Assembly: GCF_032884065.1 (NCBI RefSeq)
Contig: NW_027062613.1
Span: 151,107 to 215,106 of the forward strand
Direction of reading: 5' to 3'
DNA length: 64,000 nucleotides
Source: Artemia franciscana
Taxonomy: Eukaryota; Arthropoda; Branchiopoda; Anostraca; Artemiidae
The first letter of the stretch is position 1. Each line of letters starts with the position of its first letter. The notes under the pieces are model-generated. The model was not told the origin of the DNA and did no database searches. It saw only the letters and a list, made by a program, of their open reading frames with translations. The translations under genes and the position numbers were made by a program. Of this stretch, positions 27,840 through 42,759 are shown piece by piece.

Positions 27840-30060
27840 TATCATTATATTGTGGCTAAAAGAGAAAGTATCACTAATTTAAAGAAGAAATTATCCTATA
27901 ATGTCATCAAAAACGGGAAACCAGGGAGATACAACAGAACAACGCAAAACAAGGCTTGCGCCTCAAAAGGAAAGGGCCAGATTAAGAATGTCCAATTTAC
28001 GTCAACGAAGGCCAGTCGAGGAACAACAAGATCAACGCAAAAAGAGACTTAAAGCTGACAGATATAGCAAAAAAGGAAGGCCTTTCAATGTATTACAAAA
28101 GCAATGTGTGTGTAATCGCCTGGCATTCAAGTCCTGCCCTTCCGACGAATTTAGCTTCAATCAAGATGTTCAAATCGAAACTATGTCTGAAATTTCTCCC
28201 TATTGCAATGCCTTGAAATTTAATGGTGAAACAATGGGAAGGTTTTGCACCTCAGGAAAAGTTAAACTTCTTAAACTGGCTGCCCCACCACCGCCGTTGA
28301 ACACTTTGCTTACAAGGTATACGTCTGAATCAAATCGTTTTTGAACAAACTTCAGGAAATACAACTCATGTTTCCTAATGACGTCGTTTGGTGCCCAAAT
28401 TGAAAATTAAGTTTATCTTATGCGTACTTTCTAAGGGACAATCTTTATGGTCGGTGATCAGTCTTACCTCGAGATATTATTCTTTATAGCCAAAGAAATC
28501 AGTCGACAAGAACTGTTAAAACTCATCGATGCTAAGATGCCCTACAATATCTTATCATTTTTGGGATTGAGCTGACGTCCATCACTTTAATATTAAATTG
28601 ATAAATCACGTCACTAACAAAGAAATGGATAAGAAAAGTAGCGCAATGAAATATTATGCATATATATTACTGATTCGTTAAAATGAAGAAAATTATATTT
28701 TAAAATGCCGTATATTTTTCACCAATAGATTGCTGATATGTCTGCAAAGACTGAATAAAAATGTTTGCTATTCATCCGTCTGAATCAGACAAAGCTCCTC
28801 TCTGAACAATATATTCGTTTGCGAAATGCAGTTGTAAATGAGGGTAATACCACTAATGTTGGAAGAGTAACGATTTTATCTTTGTCATATGCTGGTATTC
28901 CACGTCAAATGCATAATATGCCCAAGATGGCATTGCGTATGTCGTCTCCAAGGTCGTCCAGATTATTTATTACTTTTACATGTCAACCTGAAAACTTTTT
29001 ATTTATGGGCACACGTAAATACACTAAAACTAACTATAAATATGCGTTTCCCATTTTGAAAACAATCACTCTGATGAAACACTTTCAGATAAATTGCTGA
29101 AAATTGGAAACGCAATGTTCCCAGATGACTCGATTTCATGACGTATACAAATTCCTCCTGAACTTCGTAATTTAGTGGTATGAAAAATATTTTGTTTGAA
29201 AAGGTATTTCCGAATATTCTAAACAATTATATAAATCATAAATGGCTACGTGAAGGAGCAATTCTGGAAGCCAAGTACATAGCCATCCAAGAAATCAGCA
29301 ATATTCTTCTGACCAAGATTCGAGACCAGGCAGTCATTTACAATTCAGTCTTAAATCGCATGCAGTGGTTAACTATTCATCAGAATTTTTAAATTCCCTG
29401 GATCTCCCAGGGTTTCCAACCCACGTGCTATAACTAAAAATAGACGTACCAATAATACTGTTGCGAATTATTAACCCACCAAAGTTTTGCAATGGCACGC
29501 GATTTGCCGTAGAAAAAATGGAAGACGTAATAAAGGCGATAATCTTGACAGAGCCTTCTGAAGGTAAGGCTGTTCTTATTCCTCACATTCCTATGATTCC
29601 AACTGATCTCCCTTTTTGAAAAAGTGTAATTCTCAATTCCCTTAGCATTTGCAATCAGCATCAACAGAGCTCAAGCGTGGTCATCATAAAAATGTGAAAT
29701 AGATCTTAATACGGATTGTTTTTCCCGTGGACAAATATATGTTGCATGTTCTAGAGTCAGTAAACCGGACAATCAATTTATATGCCCGGGCAAATTGACA
29801 GCAAAGAATGTTGAATATCACGTTTTACGCAGTTAAAAATTAGCACCTTGCAGGCATTTTTCAAAGAGAGAAATTACCAAAAGAAAGCGTGTCGATGTAT
29901 TACAAGAGCAACGCAAAGCCTAGCTTACCGCTGAAAGAGAAAGTAAAAAAAGAATACGTGTCGAAGAATTACCAGAGTATATAAGAAGAATTACCAGTTG
30001 TATATCCGCAAGTTTTATGCAGTTAAAAACTAGCACCTTGCAAACGTGTTGCTGGGGCAA
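27840..30060 (+). pseudogene. Helitron RepHel remnant, copy 1, internally deleted
   Basis: The ORF at 27901-28344 gives the Helitron amino terminus: an Arg/Gln-rich region (EQRKTRLAPQKERARLRMSN), then PYCNALKFNGETMGRFC and SGKVKLLKLAAPPPPLNTLL. Frame-broken text then continues FRKYNSCFLMTSFGAQ, NKEMDKKSSAMKYYAY, FIRLNQTKLLSEQYIRLRNA and RLFITFTCQ, the Helitron_like_N block before the HUH nuclease. At about 28985 it jumps directly into the helicase carboxyl part (NYKYAFPILK, then LNNYINHKWL). The PIF1-like tail follows: helicase block near 29640, then GIDLNTDCFS and ACSRVSKPDN to about 29780. The HUH motif, Y2 tyrosines and Walker A/B are missing. The tail to 30060 repeats amino-terminal-like RLTAERESKKRIRVEELPE text. 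Helitrons move by rolling-circle replication; this copy cannot encode the enzyme. Confidence 0.88.
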
Positions 30061-30190
30061 ATTCCAGAAAAAACAAACTAAGAAATAAAGAAGATAAATA
30101 AAATGAAAAAAGAATAAAATTAAAAAAAAAAAAACTAAAAAACGTTAACAACCAATAAAAACAAAAATGAAAAAAACGAAAAAAAACTTA
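30061..30190. repeat. A-rich low-complexity tract
   Basis: Dominated by AAAAAACGAAAAAA- and AAATAAAATG-type text after the Helitron tail. Confidence 0.8.
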
Positions 30191-30974
30191 AGTCTTGGCT
30201 AATTGTAGAAAAAGCCAAGACATATTGTTCAATTAAGTGAGAAGAAAAATGTGGTATTAATTTCCCCAGTTTCATTGCCGACGCTACTATCTCCTAAAGA
30301 TGATACACCCCTCATCTCACTCCACAATGGCGAACTAGAGTCAATCTGGTGGAGGGTCTCTCCGGGGATTACACGCTGGTATACTGATATAACGGACAGT
30401 TTTCCGGCATACTAGAAAATTGTCTTTTGAAAATGTACTTCCTTGTTCATCACGCTAGGTTGAGCCAAAATATTTGAAAGCTAGCAAATATATTTGGTCT
30501 TAGGCAGGTTGAATCAAGAATTTAGAATTAAAACATGAGACCCATAATTTCGCCCAGAATCAGAGGCAAACAAGCATCTGAAGTTAAAATATGGGCCATT
30601 GGACAATGGGCGTCAGGCAAGGCAATTGATTCAAATTATAAACTTAAACATTTTCTAGACTAATAAAAAAATTAATTTAGTGTTAGTTGAAGACCAATTT
30701 TGAATGTTATACAGTGGACATGGGCTAGATGGGAACCCCATGTGAAAATGACTAAATTGTTGGTATGTTTGTAGCGGATAGACCAAAGAAAAAATGAAAA
30801 CAAATTAAAAGTAAAAAATAAGGGGTAACAAGAATTCAAAAACTTGAAAAAAAAGAAAACCATAACTTTGAAGCTTAGTAGATATCATTGTTAGAAATTG
30901 GACTTGCTTCAATAATGATACATTGAAAAAAACTACAATAGAATACAATGGACAATGAGAATCAATATATTGAA
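30191..30974. other. Spacer, no gene supported
   Basis: No recognisable coding frame. It contains somewhat GC-richer text near 30320-30380 (GGTGGAGGGTCTCTCCGGGG) of unknown origin. Confidence 0.35.
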
Positions 30975-31030
30975 GCCTACCGCGTGCCGTTCTGGGGCAT
31001 GGTGGTGAAGCCGCGAAGACCCAGCTAGTA
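30975..31030 (+). mobile_element. Helitron 3' terminal fragment
   Basis: GC-rich text (GCCTACCGCGTGCCGTTCTG, GGGCATGGTGGTGAAGCCGC) ends in CCCAGCTAG followed by T. A Helitron 3' end is CTRR before a host T, and CTAG fits. The GCTGGGGCA-type text also closes Helitron copies 1 (30045) and 3 (43845). No RepHel coding sequence remains in this fragment. Confidence 0.5.
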
Positions 31031-31034
31031 TAGA

Positions 31035-33054
31035 TCTGTATATACAAAAATAAGTTGCATGTTTGTGTGTTTTTCCATGTTTGTGTGTTTGTCTGCACGT
31101 GACGTCATTATGTGTATGTAAGGCGTTGCATTTGACGTCAATGGTTTTTTATATGACGCCATTATAAGTATATAACAGGGGGAATCAAAGACAAATTTTA
31201 GTATAAATCTTACAATGATAGAAGAAACAGCCAAGGAGGCTGCTCAAAGAGTTAATTTAAAAAGGAATTTTAGTATAAATCCTACAATGGCAGAAAAAAC
31301 AGCCGAGGAAGCTGCTCAAAGAGTTAATGCCAAAAGCCTTCGTCCTTTGAGTATTTGATACCTTTAAACGTTACTATACATGACACTTACCGTAGTGCGT
31401 ACCAAGCTCTGAATTTATTGGAGAATGACCAACATTGGGATAACTGCATCAATGAAGCGTGCGAAAGGTCAACTCGAAGTCAAATTCTTTTATTGTTTGG
31501 AATCATACTAACAACTTGCTCTCTTTCAGCTTCAAAAGAGCTATGGGAAAAATATAAATCAAAAATGGCCGAGGATATACTCAATCGAAAACAGTTAAAC
31601 ACGTCAGATATGATTTTTGATTTTACATCAGAAATTTATATCTACATTTTAGTGATTATTGAAGATTTGTGCTTGTGTATGGCAAACAAACCTATTCAGG
31701 ATTTGGGAATGTCTTCACCTAATCCTAACGCTGCTGTTTCAAAATGTTTAGAAACGGATCGTGAGTAAAGTTACAACACGACTGATCTATTGTCGTATGT
31801 ACAGAATAATATTTCTAAGTTAACGTCTGAGCAAAAGTACATTTATGATAAGATAATGTATTCTGTCGATAACTACCTTGGAGAAATCATTTTTTTTTGG
31901 ATGCGCCAGGAGGTACTTGTAAGGCGTTAGTGATAAAATTGATTCCGGCATCAATACGAACAAAAAATTACACAATGTTGGCAATTGTGTCGTCCGGAAT
32001 AGCCGCAACGTTACTGGTCGGTGGAAGAACTGCTCATTCCGCTTTGAAATTGCTTCTGAATTTGCATTCTACAGAAACTCCCATGTGCAATATTTCCAAA
32101 TCATCTGGGATGGGTAAAGTATTGCAGCAATGCAAACTTGTTACTTGGGACGAGTGCACAATGGCGCGCAAAAAATGCTCGAGGCTCTGGATCAATCATT
32201 GCCAGATTTGCGAGGAAATTCGAAACCCTTTGGCAGCACATTAATATTGCTTGCGGGAGATTTCAGGCAAATATTACCTATAATACCTAGATCAACCCCT
32301 GCACACGAAAAGAATGGTTGCCTGAAAAGTTCTAATTTATGGACACATGTAAAGACATTAAAATTAACTACAAATATAAGTGTCCGATTGCAAAGCGATG
32401 ACTTCGTCAAAAATTTTCAGATCAATTGCTGGGAATTAGAAACGGAAAGCTCCCAGTAGACTTGAATTCAGGATGCCTACTTTAGTGACGTCCAGAAATG
32501 AATTGGCTGAAAATGTATTTTCGAATATTCTAACCAATGAACCAAATAAAGCGATTAATTATCCATCTAAATTTTTAAATTCTATGGATCTCTCAGTGTT
32601 TCCACCTTACGTGCTACAGCAAAAAATAGGCGTACCAATAATACTGTTACGAAAGAAAATTCCCAATTTATTAGCATTTGTAATTATGATGAATAAAGTT
32701 CAAGGGCAATCTTTAGAAAAATGCGGTATAGATCTTAATACAGATTGTTTTTCCATGGACAACTGTATGATTTCCAAGGGTCGGTAAACCTGACAATCTA
32801 TTTATATGCCCAGACAATGGGACAGTAAAGAATGTTGTATATTTGCAAATTTCATATTGTTAATTTGTATTTTATATGTATATCTATTTATCTATTTATC
32901 TAAATAAAAATAAATTGTATTTATGCATGTTTGTTTGTTTGTAAAAAGAGCGTTTGTATCAGACGTCATCATAAGTATATAAGGCTTTGTATATGCACAG
33001 ATAATGGGATAGTGAAGAATTATGTATATTCGCAAGTTTTATGTCAATAAAACC

Positions 33055-33056
<2 letters not shown>
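31035..33056 (+). pseudogene. Helitron remnant, copy 2: PIF1-like helicase, Rep domain deleted
   Basis: The 5' end is probably TCTGTATATAC at 31035, matching copy 4's TCTGTTTATAT. An ATG at 31215 starts MIEETAKEAAQRVNLKRNF, followed by a duplicated MAEKTAEEAAQRVNAK. At about 31340 it jumps past the whole Rep nuclease into the linker (TIHDTYRSAYQALNLLENDQ). The helicase then follows: Walker A region DAPGGTCKA at 31900-31926 (family norm GGTGKT, so both key positions are changed), SSGIAATLLVGGRTAHSALK, WDECTMA (Walker B, 32147-32167), then after a frameshift near 32170 GSTLILLAGDFRQILPIIPR. A late helicase block, FVIMMNKVQGQSLEKCGIDL, lies at about 32680. Stops at 31766, 31927 and 32457 break the frame. 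The 3' side runs into (AT)n at 33057. It is non-functional. Confidence 0.88.
31100..31176 (+). promoter_or_regulatory. CRE-palindrome plus TATA promoter module of Helitron copy 2
   Basis: TGACGTCA at 31100 and 31133, then TGACGCCA at 31154 followed immediately by TTATAAGTATATAA. The ORF ATG is at 31215, about 40 bases beyond the TATA region. The same order occurs at 39412 and, on the minus strand, at 44626, and a degenerate AGACGTCATCATAAGTATAT lies at 32961. Conservation across copies suggests the element's own promoter; function is inferred. Confidence 0.55.

Positions 33057-33139
<83 letters not shown>
33057..33139. repeat. (AT)n microsatellite
   Basis: Pure AT array between Helitron copy 2 and the 3' end of Penelope-like copy P1. 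Confidence 0.97.
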
Positions 33140-37317
<4,178 letters not shown>

Positions 37318-38037
37318 TTAATTCCTCTTGGATAAATTATTTAGACATTTTATTACAGAAATCATACCCCTAGATTCAAGTAGGTGGCACTTATCTCTAG
37401 AAAGCATATGTATATCTAACTCATTTTTTCTATTATTTTTCCTATATCCTCTCGACCATTTGTTACGTTTAGTAGAACAAGTAAAAGAAGGATGGTCCAT
37501 AAGACCATCAATACATTCAAGAATCACCTGAGACATGTCACCATATTTTGCTACACGATCATTTAGCCCAAAAGTATAAGATGTACCAAGAGTATGGATC
37601 CAGAAATCCTCCTGTTTACGTAGTCTATTATTCTTCTCTTCTTTATTTAAAGTTTCTAACTCTAAATTTTCTAAAATTATGACAATTATATCTGATATGG
37701 AGTATGTACCATTATTACAATATTGAACTAGATAGTTATTAGTTTTTTCATTATTAACTGTTGTCTTATGTCTAGAAAATCTTTTATGTATCTTATTAGT
37801 CGTTTCCCCCACATATTGTAGGCAGCATTTATTACAGTGTAATAAGTAAATCACATCGGGTGTTTTACAATTACCATTACCACGTAACTTGCAAGCAAAA
37901 TTTTTATTACACAATGTACTCTTAACAGAAGTCTGTGGGATAAAATGATCTTGGCAAAGAAAACAACGACTCTTACACTTTCTAGCTTTTAAAAAATCGT
38001 TCCGAGTTCTGTGGCTAATATTTGTATTTTGTTGCAT
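37318..38037 (-). CDS. N-terminal GIY-YIG endonuclease ORF of a permuted (Naiad-type) Penelope-like element
   Basis: A 239-codon ORF from an ATG at 38037. Residues 21-72 are cysteine-rich (CKSRCFLC at 21-28, then C43, C49, C57, C68, C71 and C72). Within and after them comes the GIY-YIG fold: VIYLLHC (Y64), LQYVGETTN (Y75, G77), then HKRFSRH (R86, H90). A candidate catalytic Glu is in RKQEDFW (E143), followed by IHTLGTSYTFGLND. The rest is a basic linker (RKNNRKNELD) and an ISVIKCLNNLSKRN block, ending at a TAA. In the sister copy at 63.5 kb that stop codon is a leucine codon and the frame reads on (SKRNLIKLFW), so endonuclease and RT were one protein. Canonical Penelopes carry GIY-YIG after the RT; here it is before it, as described for Naiad/Chlamys elements. 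The enzyme would nick target DNA for insertion. Confidence 0.88.
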   Translation of the reverse strand: MQQNTNISHRTRNDFLKARKCKSRCFLCQDHFIPQTSVKSTLCNKNFACKLRGNGNCKTPDVIYLLHCNKCCLQYVGETTNKIHKRFSRHKTTVNNEKTNNYLVQYCNNGTYSISDIIVIILENLELETLNKEEKNNRLRKQEDFWIHTLGTSYTFGLNDRVAKYGDMSQVILECIDGLMDHPSFTCSTKRNKWSRGYRKNNRKNELDIHMLSRDKCHLLESRGMISVIKCLNNLSKRN

Positions 38038-39000
38038 TAAAAGTTATTGAAAATAAATCCAAATGAAACCAACATCCAAATCAAAATCCAACAATCAAAG
38101 TTCAAAGGAAATGCCAAGGTCAGTTGGTCAATAGGTCAATAAATACATAAACATGAAAAAAAATTGTGTGATGAAAACATAAAAAAACATGAAATTTGCA
38201 TAAGTGCCATCTCACAAATAATTAACAATATCAGGATATAAGCCTGGACCAGGGTAAAGGTCTTTCGGAGAAAAAAAACTAAAAAATTTTCTCCACCAGC
38301 ACTGCATCCAGCCTGGAATAATATATTGAAAAGAGAAATCATCAATGCAACAGCAAAAACACAAAAAAAGAAAAAAAAAGAAAAAAGAAAATAGATAGAA
38401 GGAGACAGGGGAAAACTCTTTTCCTAAATGAGTGATTAATATAGACCAGCACTTGAATGAGGCCTTAACCCTGCTCATCCATACAACCACATCGGTCAAA
38501 CAGCTTACCCATACACAATCAACCATAAGGAATAATCCATGGACAGGCAATCATGTCGTCAATAAGTATGAGCCGTCGTTTACCAAACAACAAAAACAAT
38601 AAAGACAAATAATTCAGAGGCAACAACCTGGCACAAAGGCTCAACAGGAGAATACCCTTTCTTATAAGGTTTCGGCACTTTAAATTCTCTACCTAGTCAA
38701 GTGTTGTGCCTACCACAAAATATCCATGGCATCCCTGTGTCAGGTATTACCCAAAAAATACATGCCTATGAAAAAAAAACTGCAAAAGTAGAACAACCAA
38801 GTAACACCAAAACAAGCTTATCCTGTCAATATATTCCTCATTTTAGCAGCAATAGGTAAACTAAATGTGATAAATTTTACCAAATCACAAATATTAACTG
38901 TTTGTAAAAAACTTGAATGAACTAAACAATTATAGAATTCACCTTTACCATGTGGCTATTTATTAAAAAATCCACTCTATTAGAAACAATTCAAAATAGA
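38038..39000 (-). mobile_element. PLE 5'UTR and upstream pseudo-LTR (or tail of a neighbouring copy)
   Basis: 38038-38324 is leader sequence upstream of the endonuclease ATG and is not found in the other tails. 38325-39000 repeats the family 3' tail: TTGAAAAGAGAAATCATCAA, CCTAAATGAGTGATTAATAT, AATCCATGGACAGGCA, TATCCATGGCATCCCTGTGT and AATAGGTAAACTAAATGTGA, stopping near 39000. A tail directly upstream of a complete 5' region in the same orientation is the head-to-tail or pseudo-LTR arrangement typical of Penelope-like elements. Confidence 0.75.
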
Positions 39001-39370
39001 AAAATAAAGAAGAAAAAAAAAACTAAAAAAAGGAAAAAACGTAAAAAACGAAAAAAATTAAACAGAAAAAAAAACTAAAAAAAATTAAATAAATTAAAAA
39101 AGAAAAAACGAAATAAAGAAAAAGCCTAAAAAGAAAAAAAAGAAAAAAAAATTTAAAAAAAAAGTTAAAAAACTAAAAAAGAAAAAGGCAAAAAACATAA
39201 AAAAGGTAAAAAGCTAAAAAAAAGAAAAAACTAAAACAGAAATAAAAAATAAATAAAAGACAGAAAAAACTAAAAAAAACTAAAAAAATATATAAAAGAA
39301 AAAACTAAAAAGGAGAAAAAATTAAAAAACAAGGAAGAAAAAAATTAAAAAAGAAGAAGAAAAAAAATTG
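39001..39370. repeat. A-rich low-complexity tract
   Basis: About 370 bp of AAAAAACTAAAAAAG-type text with no T-run symmetry. It lies between the PLE and a Helitron promoter fragment. Confidence 0.85.
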
Positions 39371-39600
39371 TATAAGTTTTATGCATGTTTTTTGTAAAAA
39401 GACTTTTCATATGACGTCATTATAAGTATATTACAGATCGGGACACCGGGACAGACATGACGACCTTGACACCGGGACACAGGGAATATAAATGACGACG
39501 GGGACACTCAAATAGAAATTAGAGACCAGGACCCAAATGACGATTAGGATACAGGGACACAACTACAATAAACTTCTTGTCAATAAGAAGTTTCTGGTAT
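39371..39600 (+). mobile_element. Helitron 5' leader fragment
   Basis: TATAAGTTTTATGCATGTTT resembles the Helitron 5' leader. It is followed by TGACGTCA at 39412 and TTATAAGTATATTACAG, then an imperfect repeat of GGGACACCGGGACAGACATG, ACGACGGGGACACT and CCCAAATGACGATTAGG. No ORF follows. It is read as a 5' end whose coding part is lost. Confidence 0.55.
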
Positions 39601-41874
39601 AATATTACCTGCATTGTAGACACTAAAAACGATACAAACACTCAGTGGCGTCATTAAGGGGAAATTGGGGAAGGGGCAGTTGCCTCCTAATAACCTCAAA
39701 AAACTTATAATTTATAAAGTAGTGCTAAAACTGTTGCTTGTTTAAAGTGCAAATTTTGATAATCGTTTTAAGTATATATTTAATTCTTACTCGTTTTTAT
39801 CCTAAGGAAAACGAGAAAAATAGTGGTCCATTACCCTTCATTATATGCTCTATTTTAATATTTTTCTGAATATGCTACCTTTGAAACTTTATCATCAAGT
39901 AAAAACTTGATAGTTAATTGTAAAATTGAAAAATGTTCTCTGCTAACTGTTTTGCAACATCTGCTATGGTCAATTTCTTCCATGATATTTAGGGTGTTTT
40001 TCTTCCTAGTTCACAATTATATTCCTTTTTTTGAAAAATTTGAAAGGGGGGAAATCTATATACCCTCTAAAGCTACAAACCCGACTGAATTCATCACTGA
40101 ATCGAAAGTGAATGTACAGTGAATGTAATTATCTGAATTAAGAAGAAGTTGAAAAAAAAACGTAATGCTTTTCATTTGAATTTCAAACTATAATACCATA
40201 CTGATTTCTGGTTATATTCACTTATCTAAATATTTCCTTTAAAACATAGTAAATGGGTTAAGAATTACAACTGAGATTAGTCGTATTTCAGACAAAACAA
40301 GTGCAATCTGTGGAACCTTTATCTCTGCATCATCATGCTGTACGAAATTTTTCTGCTGATTATAGAATAAAGTGAATTTAAACAAAATATGTATGCTTTT
40401 CTCACAATTTATAAATTTCTAGTATCATTTTTATCATGCAGCACCAGAAACCCGTGATTTGATTGTAAAGGGAATTTTAGACATGAAAATGATATTCAGT
40501 GTGGAAATGGATACCCCTCATGCTCTGTATTACACAAGGAAAGCTTGTGTTTTATTTTTATAGAATTTGTTTTTTCTCAACAAAGATACAAATGGAAACG
40601 TAATTTTTAAACTTTATGATTCAATGTTCCCTTCCAATTTGCATACCTGGTAATTTTTTTTATTAATTTAAGATTTCTGCCGCATTGATGCAAAGGATAT
40701 TTCATATTTTATGGATAATCTTTGTCAAACAATATTCAATGGATAAGTTTATAGTTAAAAATTTAATTTTTGAATATATTGTAATTTAAAAAACGGTTAC
40801 TTTTTAAATGATGGCAACATTTCACAATATAAAGATTCAAAATCGTTGGAAATACTCTGACTTAATCTGTATGTTTACTTAGACAGGTCTATTGTGATGC
40901 CTATGAAATTTTGTTTTGGCTTTGGCAACCTAATTTCAACTCCATTTATTAACATAAATTGGCAAAACTACGAATAATCAATGCAATATAAAAATCATAA
41001 ATAACATATTTTAATAAATCATGTATATTATAATTTTAGAACAATAAATTGATTCTAGCTGAGTCCATTCCATTTTATATTATGTGCAAATAAATGGCGT
41101 AATATCCAGAATAATATAATTATATGATTCAAGTATGAGATAGAGCGTCCTGTCCAGGGTGTGGGGTTGGGGGAAGTAAAGCAGCCTTAGTGGTGAATAC
41201 GGCTGGAAAAAGGTCAAGTCTATGCAACATTCGCCTTGCCCACCCATAAGTTTAATTACGCTATGCTATTATCATAAAGAGCAGCTCATTGCCGACAATT
41301 TTAGTAAAAGCCAAAAACCAGCACTTGTGTTTTTGATTGTTTGATGTGTTTTTGTTGTTTATAGTGCATTGCATAACGTTTAAAATGCAAAAATGGCGTG
41401 TTTTTTAAATAGTTACTTTTCTTCACTACAACTTGAATAGCACCTAACTTTAATAGCACCCCCTCTTACTCTCCCCCTCCCCATTAAAAACTTTAGCTAC
41501 GCCCATGCAACGAATACTAGCTGGGAAAATGTGACGTATCTATGCTATTAAAATATGCTAAAAAATATGACTCTCACCCACGATTTTTTCGATATTGAGG
41601 CTCTTAACAATTTTCTCTAACTTGCAGCCTGTATTTATTGTTTTTTTTAAGCAAAAATTACAATAATACCAATTTCCCAAAAAATATTTAAATGTTTTCG
41701 AGTTGTTATATCTATCATATCTCTTTAAATTATCAATAATTATGCATGCATTTACTTTTTCTTGAAAATGACTATCCTGGTATCCTTGAATATTCTGGAA
41801 TGAAAATAACAAGCTAAATAAGTCATAAGTTTGATAGAATTCGTTACTAGCATTAATTTTTGGAGAAAAAGATT
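39601..41874. other. AT-rich DNA, no gene supported
   Basis: No domain-bearing frame on either strand. A GC-richer patch near 41145-41235 (GTCCTGTCCAGGGTGTGGGG) and another near 41455-41510 look repeat-derived but are not identified. Confidence 0.35.
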
Positions 41875-42755
41875 TATTTTAGTGACGTCAAATTTACATA
41901 CATCAGTATTCCAATGACGTAATGTGACAACACATTTTGAACTAAAATTAAAAGTATCTTATTTTATTTCTAATAAATGTTATTTTATCTTAGCTCTCTG
42001 TTCCAAATCTCTATAGTAATTATTTAAACAACACAAAAATTTATAGTGTTTTATCAGAAACTATCTAACCCTTTTCTAAGTTTTTAATTGAAACTAGAGA
42101 AATACCTATAGATGGTAAAAGGAGTTTTATTTTCTATTAGGTTAGATCCCCTTATGGCTTATAAAGAAATATTCAACAGAATAAAAATTAGTAAATTAAC
42201 CGTTTTCAACGCAAAAAAATGAACTTGATGAAATCAAATTACCAAAATTACATCGATGACGCATGAGACGTTCAAAAATGAAAGTGACTAAGTATAAAAT
42301 GCCAAGGATACAAACTCTTTACAAATGGTTTTAAAAGTACTTTTATAATGCCGAGAGGACAAATGAACAATCTAGAACATCAAACTTGGAAATACCAAGT
42401 CGGGCAGCTAAGATAAAGGGTATTAAAATTGTTTAAAGTTAAGATTAACGAGAATAAAAAACAAATATGGTGACGTCATTTTTATTGAAATCAGTAATGC
42501 AATGATGTTATGCACCAACATAATTTTAGTTTGAACTCAAAAGTATCTTATTGTTCTTAATAAATGCAATTCATCTTAGTTGTCAAATTATAACTTAATC
42601 GTTATAACTTAACATACAAAGTTATAACGTAATCTGCCAAAGTGCTTATGATGTTTCATTACAAATTACTGTTTTTTAAATGATTTTAGAGAAATACCTT
42701 AGAATTTTTGAATAAGTTTTATTTTCTTTTAGATTAAATTCATCTATTGAATAAA
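41875..42755. repeat. Two diverged direct copies, offset about 590 bp
   Basis: GTGACGTCA at 41882 and 42470 each begins a block continuing through AAAAGTATCTTATT, TAATAAATG and ATCTTAG. Later GAGAAATACCT and AGTTTTATTTTCT occur near 42099/42131 and again near 42689/42714. The copies are about 70 percent similar by eye and non-coding. The CRE-like palindrome links them loosely to the Helitron leaders. Confidence 0.6.
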
Positions 42756-42759
42756 AGAG

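Noticed and set aside
38100..38320. Possible hammerhead ribozyme in the PLE leader
   Set aside because: No CUGAUGA and GAAA core pair could be found; elements with an N-terminal endonuclease are reported to lack it.
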